DNA of 9,667 nucleotides, from NCBI GenBank assembly GCA_002415895.1, contig DIAV01000307.1, positions 9,626-19,292 on the forward strand, given 5' to 3'. Source of the DNA: Anaerolineales bacterium UBA5069. GTDB lineage: Bacteria; Chloroflexota; Anaerolineae; Caldilineales; Caldilineaceae. The notes below the pieces were generated by a model. The model was not told where the DNA came from and did not search any database. It saw only the letters and a list, made by a program, of their open reading frames with translations. How positions within the stretch are numbered: the first letter of the stretch is position 1; each line of letters opens with the position of its first letter. The translations under genes and the position numbers were made by a program. Positions 5,622-9,667 of this stretch are shown here, piece after piece.

Positions 5622-7280
5622 ATGGCGGTACAGCCCGCGCCCTCCGACGGTCGTCCCAACGGCTCAAGCGCTGCAATTGATGCAGCCGAATTGTCTGGCG
5701 ACAACAACAGCTTCCTGCACGGCTGGCGGCTGGATGTGGCGCGTTTTGCATGGCTCGCCACCCTCTTTGCGGGCATCCTTGCCTTTGTCTCGGGTATGCC
5801 GCGCAGCTTTGCGATTGCGTCCACGCTCAGCGAAGCGGCGCGCCGGCGCGTCGTGGTCATGGGCATACCGCCCAATGCGACGGCCTGGTACCTGCTGATT
5901 CTCGATACGATCACCTTTGCCCTCTTTGTCACAGCCGCAATCATTATCTTTCGCAAGCGCTCAACCGATGTCCTGGCGCTTGTGACCTCCTGCATGCTGC
6001 TTTTTACGGGCATGCTGTATACCGCACCTGCCTACGAAGCGCGCATTCCCATGCTTTTTGTGGCCGTGGGCGCGGCGGCGGCGGAATTCTTCCAGATTCT
6101 GTTTCTCATGCTCTTCCCCGATGGCAAGTTTAGCCCGCGCTGGCTGTGGCTCATCCTGCCGCCACTTGCGATATGGCGCTTCTACATTTGGCGCGTCTAC
6201 TACATCCCCTGGCTCTACGATTCAATTCGCATTGGCGACAGGTATCCCTTCCTGCGTCAGGATTCGCGCGACTTGCTTCTACTCTTCGCGCTGGTGGTCA
6301 TTGTCGTAGTTTTACAGGTGCTGCGCTATCGCAACGGCTATACGCCTGCGCAAAAGTTGCAGGCCAAATGGCTGGTGTGGGCAACAGCCATGGCTGTCAT
6401 TGTGGTTGGCGGCTATGTGATTGCAATCAATTCACTGCCCGCCCTGCACCCGCGCCTGGGCAGCAACGTGGTTGTCAACATGGCCGGACGCACAGTCAGG
6501 CAGGTGGCGTTGTGTATCATCCCCCTGGCCGTCTTCTATTCGGTGCTGCGCCGTCGCCTTTGGAACATCGACTTTCTCATTAACCGCACGCTGGTTTATG
6601 TGCCCCTCACCAGCGTTTTGGCGGGGCTCTTTGCTGTACTGGCGTCACTCTCGCAGCGCTTCATGCTGGCTACGACGGGAACAAAATCGGAGTGGTCACT
6701 CATCCTCGTCACGATTGTGCTGACAACGCTTGTCAACCCCTTTCGCACGGAAATCCAGAAGTGGGTGGATTATCGCTTTAAGGAAGCGCCGGACCCCATG
6801 CAGGCGCTTAAGCGTCTTGATAAAGACGTGCAGGGGGTGACGGATGTCCTGATGCGCGAGGCATTGCTGGCGCGCCTGGTGAATGATGCCGTGGTGGCGC
6901 TTGGCGCTCATGGTGGGGCTGTCTATGTGATTGGCGAGGAGACTCCGCGCCTTGTCCATGCGACGCCCGAATGGTATGGGCCGGTGGCCTTGCAGCGTGC
7001 GCTCATTTGTGGCACACAATGCGCCGGCTGGCTTGTGCTGGGGCGGAAGCAAAGCGGGAATACCTATAGTGAGGTTGAGATCAAGGGTCTTGAGGAAAGC
7101 ATGGCGCGCGTTGTCACGCTCATGATCTTGATGTATGGCGAGCGCAATATCGAGACAGCGCCGCTGGCGCGTGCCGATACGAGCCTGGCAGCCTATCTGC
7201 CACAACCCGTGCGCAAGGCAACGCGCGATCAGGTCTTCACCATTCCTGCAGAGAGCGCGCCAGAGCCCGCCGAAGCATAG
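5622..7280 (+). CDS. 7TM-type membrane sensor protein with GAF-like region, no kinase domain
   Basis: The product has 552 residues. About eight membrane segments (roughly 40-345) include MLFPDGKFSPRW (163-174) and RRRLWNIDFLINRTLVY (310-326). These match the equivalent segments of the histidine kinase at 1-1809, so the two proteins share an N-terminal module. A soluble part follows (KWVDYRFKEAPDP at 380-392), then a GAF-like region at about 405-505 ending GRKQSGNTYSEVEIKGLEES. The protein then finishes with a 45-residue tail and a stop. No HisKA, HATPase, GGDEF, cyclase or receiver motif is present. AGAGG at 5611-5615 supports ATG 5622. It lies 205 bases after HMG-CoA reductase and is followed by a strong terminator. 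It could be a signal receptor that acts through a partner kinase, or a degenerate histidine kinase. The membrane/GAF architecture is seen; the function is unknown. Confidence 0.85.
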   Translation: MAVQPAPSDGRPNGSSAAIDAAELSGDNNSFLHGWRLDVARFAWLATLFAGILAFVSGMPRSFAIASTLSEAARRRVVVMGIPPNATAWYLLILDTITFALFVTAAIIIFRKRSTDVLALVTSCMLLFTGMLYTAPAYEARIPMLFVAVGAAAAEFFQILFLMLFPDGKFSPRWLWLILPPLAIWRFYIWRVYYIPWLYDSIRIGDRYPFLRQDSRDLLLLFALVVIVVVLQVLRYRNGYTPAQKLQAKWLVWATAMAVIVVGGYVIAINSLPALHPRLGSNVVVNMAGRTVRQVALCIIPLAVFYSVLRRRLWNIDFLINRTLVYVPLTSVLAGLFAVLASLSQRFMLATTGTKSEWSLILVTIVLTTLVNPFRTEIQKWVDYRFKEAPDPMQALKRLDKDVQGVTDVLMREALLARLVNDAVVALGAHGGAVYVIGEETPRLVHATPEWYGPVALQRALICGTQCAGWLVLGRKQSGNTYSEVEIKGLEESMARVVTLMILMYGERNIETAPLARADTSLAAYLPQPVRKATRDQVFTIPAESAPEPAEA

Positions 7281-7296
7281 CCAACCGCCTTCCCAA

Positions 7297-7345
7297 CAGG
7301 ATGCAAAAAGCCGCAGGCATCGCGCCTGCGGCTTTTTGCATCCTG
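7297..7345. terminator. Bidirectional Rho-independent terminator between convergent genes
   Basis: A perfect 22-bp inverted repeat (7297-7318 with 7324-7345) encloses a 5-base loop, ATCGC. The core GCCGCAGGC/GCCTGCGGC is flanked by AAAAA on the left and TTTTT on the right, so each strand reads a GC-rich hairpin followed by a T-run. It ends the sensor-like gene (stop at 7280) and, in reverse, the ABC transporter (stop at 7385). Confidence 0.93.
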
Positions 7346-7384
7346 CATGTTCCTGCAAAACGCGAGGTTACTGCTGCTAGCCCG

Positions 7385-9196
7385 TTACTTCGCGCGGTTC
7401 TCGATATAGGAGAGACTCTGATGCCGAAAGTATGTGTTATACAACTCGGCGTAGTGGCCACCCTGGGCCAAAAGCTCGTCATGACTGCCTTGCTCAATAA
7501 TGCGCCCCCGTTGCAGCACCAGAATCCTGTCTGCCGCCTTCACGGTGGAGAGACGGTGCGCAATCACAATTGAGGTGCGCCCCTTGAGCAACAGCGCCAG
7601 CGCATCCTGAATCTGTACCTCGGTAAAGGGGTCAATGCTGGCGGTTGCTTCGTCCAGAATAAAGATGGCGGGGTCCTGCGCCAACATACGCGCGAGCACA
7701 ACGAGCTGGCGCTGGCCCATGCTCAAGCGATTGCCGCGTTCGCCAACGTCGGTGTCCAGCCCCATGGGCAGCGTCTCAAGCCACTCTCCGCCACCAATGC
7801 GACGCGCCACCTGCTCGGTGTCCGCGTCACTCATGGCGGGTGTGCCATAACGAATGTTGTCGCGCACCGTGCCTGCAAAGAGAAAGGGCGCCTGGCTGAC
7901 AACACCCAACTGTCGCCGGAAAGAAGGCAGATCGAAGGTGCGAATGTCCTCATCATCAATCTGCAGCGTCCCCGCTTGAAACTCGTAGTAGCGCGTAACC
8001 AGCTTGGCAATGGAGGACTTGCCCGCCCCCGTATGCCCCACCAGCGCAACGCTTTCGCCCGGACGAATATGCAACGTGAAGTCGTCCAGCACCTGCTCTT
8101 TAGCGCTGTAGCGGAAATCTACATTCTTGAACGAAATATCGCCGTGCAGCCGATCAACACGCACATTATCACTCTGCACAATAGCCGGGCGCGCGTCCAT
8201 AAGTGCAAAAATGCGCTCGGTTGCGCTCAACGCGCTCTGAAACTGGCTCCAGAAGGCCGACAGGTTCGTCATGGGGAACCAGAACTCGCCAATCGAGTTC
8301 ATAAAGAGGAACCATGCACCCGCAGTGATGACCCCTGCTGCAACGCCACTGCCGCCCGCATACAAAATGATCGCGGTGCCCACACCGACCGCCGTTTGCA
8401 GCGTGGGGAAAATCGAAGAGAGCACAAGGCCGCGCTTGACCTGGATGTCGTAACTCTGGTTGTTGACGGCAAGAAATTCGTTATAGATGCCCTGCTCACG
8501 GCGGAAGTTCTTGGCAACACGAATCCCGGTCACGGCTTCCTGAATGGCTACATTGACTTCAGCAATCGCGCGCTGGCTCTGGCGCGTAATGCGGCGCGCC
8601 ACATTCTGATAGCGGCTGGCAATGAAGTAGCCGACGGGCATGAGGAACGCCAGCATGGTGGCAAGCTGCCAGTTGATGGTGTAGAGGTAGACAAGCAGGA
8701 TCACCAACAGCAGCAGTTGCGAAAACACCTCGGTGATGAGAACTGCTGTGCGGCCAAACTCGTCCGTGTCGCTCGTAATCCGGCTGACGATACGCCCCGA
8801 CTGGTACTGATCAAAAAAGCTCAAATCATGGTGAATGACGGTAGCGAACGCATTGTCGCGCATGTCCATAATCACCGAACCCATGAGTTTGGCCGTATGC
8901 AGGCGCCGTACGAAGTTCACCAGCCACGTCAGCAAGCCCAGCAGCAGAATTGCCAGCACAAGCAGCGCTGCCGCACGCTGATCGCCGGAGCCGGGACCGG
9001 CCAGGAACTCGACACCGCGTGCAATCAACACAGGCGAAATCGCGCCAAGGAGCGAGAGTACGGTTACGGAACCAATCACCAACAGGAAACGTGTGCGATA
9101 GGGAGCGAAATACGCGGCAATGCGCCGAATGAGTTCACGGTTGCCATATTCGCGATCGTACGCTTCGGCGTTCAGTGACGCCCGCATCATACCCAT
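7385..9196 (-). CDS. ABC exporter half-transporter (fused membrane and ATPase domains)
   Basis: The 603-residue protein has six membrane helices of the ABC exporter fold (about 35-315), including the coupling-region sequence FFDQYQSGRIVSRITSDTDE. An ATPase domain follows (about 353-590). A-loop Tyr363, Walker A GHTGAGKSS (387-395), Q-loop Gln435, signature LSMGQ (491-495; Met replaces the usual second Gly), Walker B IFILDEAT with Glu516, and H-loop His547 are all present, so the ATPase should be active. Family members work as dimers that export lipids, drugs or peptides; the substrate cannot be read from sequence. No partner half-transporter is adjacent, so it may form a homodimer or pair with a product encoded elsewhere. 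An in-frame TAG just upstream fixes the start to one of ATG 9196, 9190 or 9187; none has a good Shine-Dalgarno sequence. Confidence 0.93.
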   Translation of the reverse strand: MGMMRASLNAEAYDREYGNRELIRRIAAYFAPYRTRFLLVIGSVTVLSLLGAISPVLIARGVEFLAGPGSGDQRAAALLVLAILLLGLLTWLVNFVRRLHTAKLMGSVIMDMRDNAFATVIHHDLSFFDQYQSGRIVSRITSDTDEFGRTAVLITEVFSQLLLLVILLVYLYTINWQLATMLAFLMPVGYFIASRYQNVARRITRQSQRAIAEVNVAIQEAVTGIRVAKNFRREQGIYNEFLAVNNQSYDIQVKRGLVLSSIFPTLQTAVGVGTAIILYAGGSGVAAGVITAGAWFLFMNSIGEFWFPMTNLSAFWSQFQSALSATERIFALMDARPAIVQSDNVRVDRLHGDISFKNVDFRYSAKEQVLDDFTLHIRPGESVALVGHTGAGKSSIAKLVTRYYEFQAGTLQIDDEDIRTFDLPSFRRQLGVVSQAPFLFAGTVRDNIRYGTPAMSDADTEQVARRIGGGEWLETLPMGLDTDVGERGNRLSMGQRQLVVLARMLAQDPAIFILDEATASIDPFTEVQIQDALALLLKGRTSIVIAHRLSTVKAADRILVLQRGRIIEQGSHDELLAQGGHYAELYNTYFRHQSLSYIENRAK

Positions 9197-9530
9197 AAGG
9201 CGCTATCCAGTTCAATGAATCCGTTCGCGTCGCGAATGCGAGGGCGCTCCCTCCGCAAGCAGAACCAGAGGCGGGCAACCCAGCGCGCACCGGCGCAAGA
9301 CGCTTTACATTTCAAATTATTGTCACCAGGGCCAGTATACAGGAGGTCAACGCGCCCACCAAGTTTCCTGCGCTCGACAGCCCATCTATGCCAAACGGCC
9401 CGCGCACGCATCACCCATGGTTTGGGTGCATCGCTCACTGCGCTGTTGCGCAACCAACGCGATGATAGCCGTCATAAGCAAAACGAAACCACACCACACC
9501 CGCACAACAACTCGTACAGGAGAAAACCCC
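9197..9530. other. Divergent intergenic region, 334 bases
   Basis: No convincing gene lies here. It separates the ABC transporter (leftward) from the lipoprotein gene (rightward). It contains a leftward candidate promoter (9334-9362), a 13-base palindrome TTCGCG-T-CGCGAA (9224-9236), a GAGGG/CCCTC mini-hairpin right after it, and a CACCCA/TGGGTG inverted repeat (9412-9428). An AT-rich patch (9304-9322) is the only clear base-composition change. The last 60 bases are A- and C-rich before the ribosome binding site at 9518-9522. Confidence 0.6.
9334..9362 (-). promoter_or_regulatory. Candidate promoter for the ABC transporter
   Basis: On the reverse strand TTGGTG (9362-9357) and TATACT (9339-9334) are spaced by exactly 17 bases. 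The -10 matches five of six consensus bases and the -35 three of six. Transcription would start near 9327 and give a leader of about 130 bases that includes the palindrome at 9224-9236. Confidence 0.4.
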
Positions 9531-9667
9531 ATGACCAAACCATGCAAGCGCAGAGACCTCATTGCGCTGTTGGCCACAATTGTAATCGGCGCGCTCAGCA
9601 TCAGCGCATGCGGCACAACGGCCGAAAACTCCGCCCCAACGCAGCCTGCCACTGCAGCAGCGCCAGC
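9531..9667 (+). CDS. N-terminus of a secreted lipoprotein, cut by window edge
   Basis: The frame is open from ATG 9531 to the end of the window (45 complete codons). AGGAG at 9518-9522, eight bases upstream, supports the start. The product begins MTKPCKRRDLIALLATIVIG, a positively charged start and hydrophobic core. A lipobox ISAC with Cys27 follows, then an Ala/Pro/Thr-rich linker (GTTAENSAPTQPATAAAP). This is the usual layout of lipid-anchored extracytoplasmic proteins in Gram-positive-like or Chloroflexota cells, often substrate-binding proteins of ABC importers, but the functional domain lies beyond the edge and cannot be named. It is transcribed away from the ABC exporter gene. Confidence 0.8.
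   Translation, partial: MTKPCKRRDLIALLATIVIGALSISACGTTAENSAPTQPATAAAP

Noticed and set aside
7976..9178. Long open frame on the plus strand (about 400 codons) opposite the ABC exporter
   Set aside because: It is antisense to a complete ABC transporter; its product is rich in Arg, His, Asn and Gln with no known motif.
9412..9428. CACCCA/TGGGTG inverted repeat
   Set aside because: A 6-bp stem without a T-run or neighbouring promoter is expected by chance in this composition.
9187..9453. 88-codon minus-strand frame upstream of the ABC exporter
   Set aside because: No ribosome binding site or recognisable domain; it overlaps the exporter start in another frame and covers the promoter-like sequences.

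Overview
The window looks like a piece of a moderately GC-rich bacterial chromosome, most likely from the Chloroflexota. This is an inference from gene content and protein style: large multi-pass sensor proteins carrying an 'RLWDVDFVISRTLLY'-type motif, a class I HMG-CoA reductase (a mevalonate-pathway enzyme found in part of that phylum), an ABC exporter with an LSMGQ signature, and an Ala/Pro/Thr-rich lipoprotein linker. No rRNA, tRNA, CRISPR array, transposase or phage gene was seen.

Layout. (1) Positions 1-3646, minus strand: an apparent three-gene operon. It reads from a DUF4399-type lipoprotein gene (3646 to about 3183, broken by a one-base frameshift near 3378), through a polytopic membrane protein of about 416 residues (3086-1836), to a membrane-bound NarL-family histidine kinase (1809 to beyond the left edge). 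(2) 3653-3871: a divergent control region with a good extended -10 box facing right. (3) 3872-5416, plus strand: HMG-CoA reductase with an extra N-terminal domain. (4) 5622-7280, plus strand: a membrane sensor-like protein that shares the architecture and motifs of the histidine kinase but stops after its GAF-like region and has no kinase domain. (5) 7297-7345: a near-ideal bidirectional terminator, a 22-bp perfect inverted repeat. (6) 7385-9196, minus strand: a complete ABC exporter half-transporter. (7) 9197-9530: a 334-base divergent intergenic region. (8) 9531 to the right edge, plus strand: the start of a secreted lipoprotein.

How they may work together. The minus-strand operon places an exported DUF4399 protein, a many-pass membrane protein and a histidine kinase in one transcript, which suggests an envelope-sensing unit. 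The HMG-CoA reductase makes mevalonate for isoprenoid (carotenoid, quinone, polyprenyl) synthesis. It lies between two related 7TM-type sensor proteins, one with a kinase and one without. Whether this proximity is functional cannot be decided from the sequence. I see no clearly new biological system; the best leads are the kinase-less sensor paralog, the HMG-CoA reductase N-terminal domain, and the broken or fused DUF4399/membrane-protein locus.
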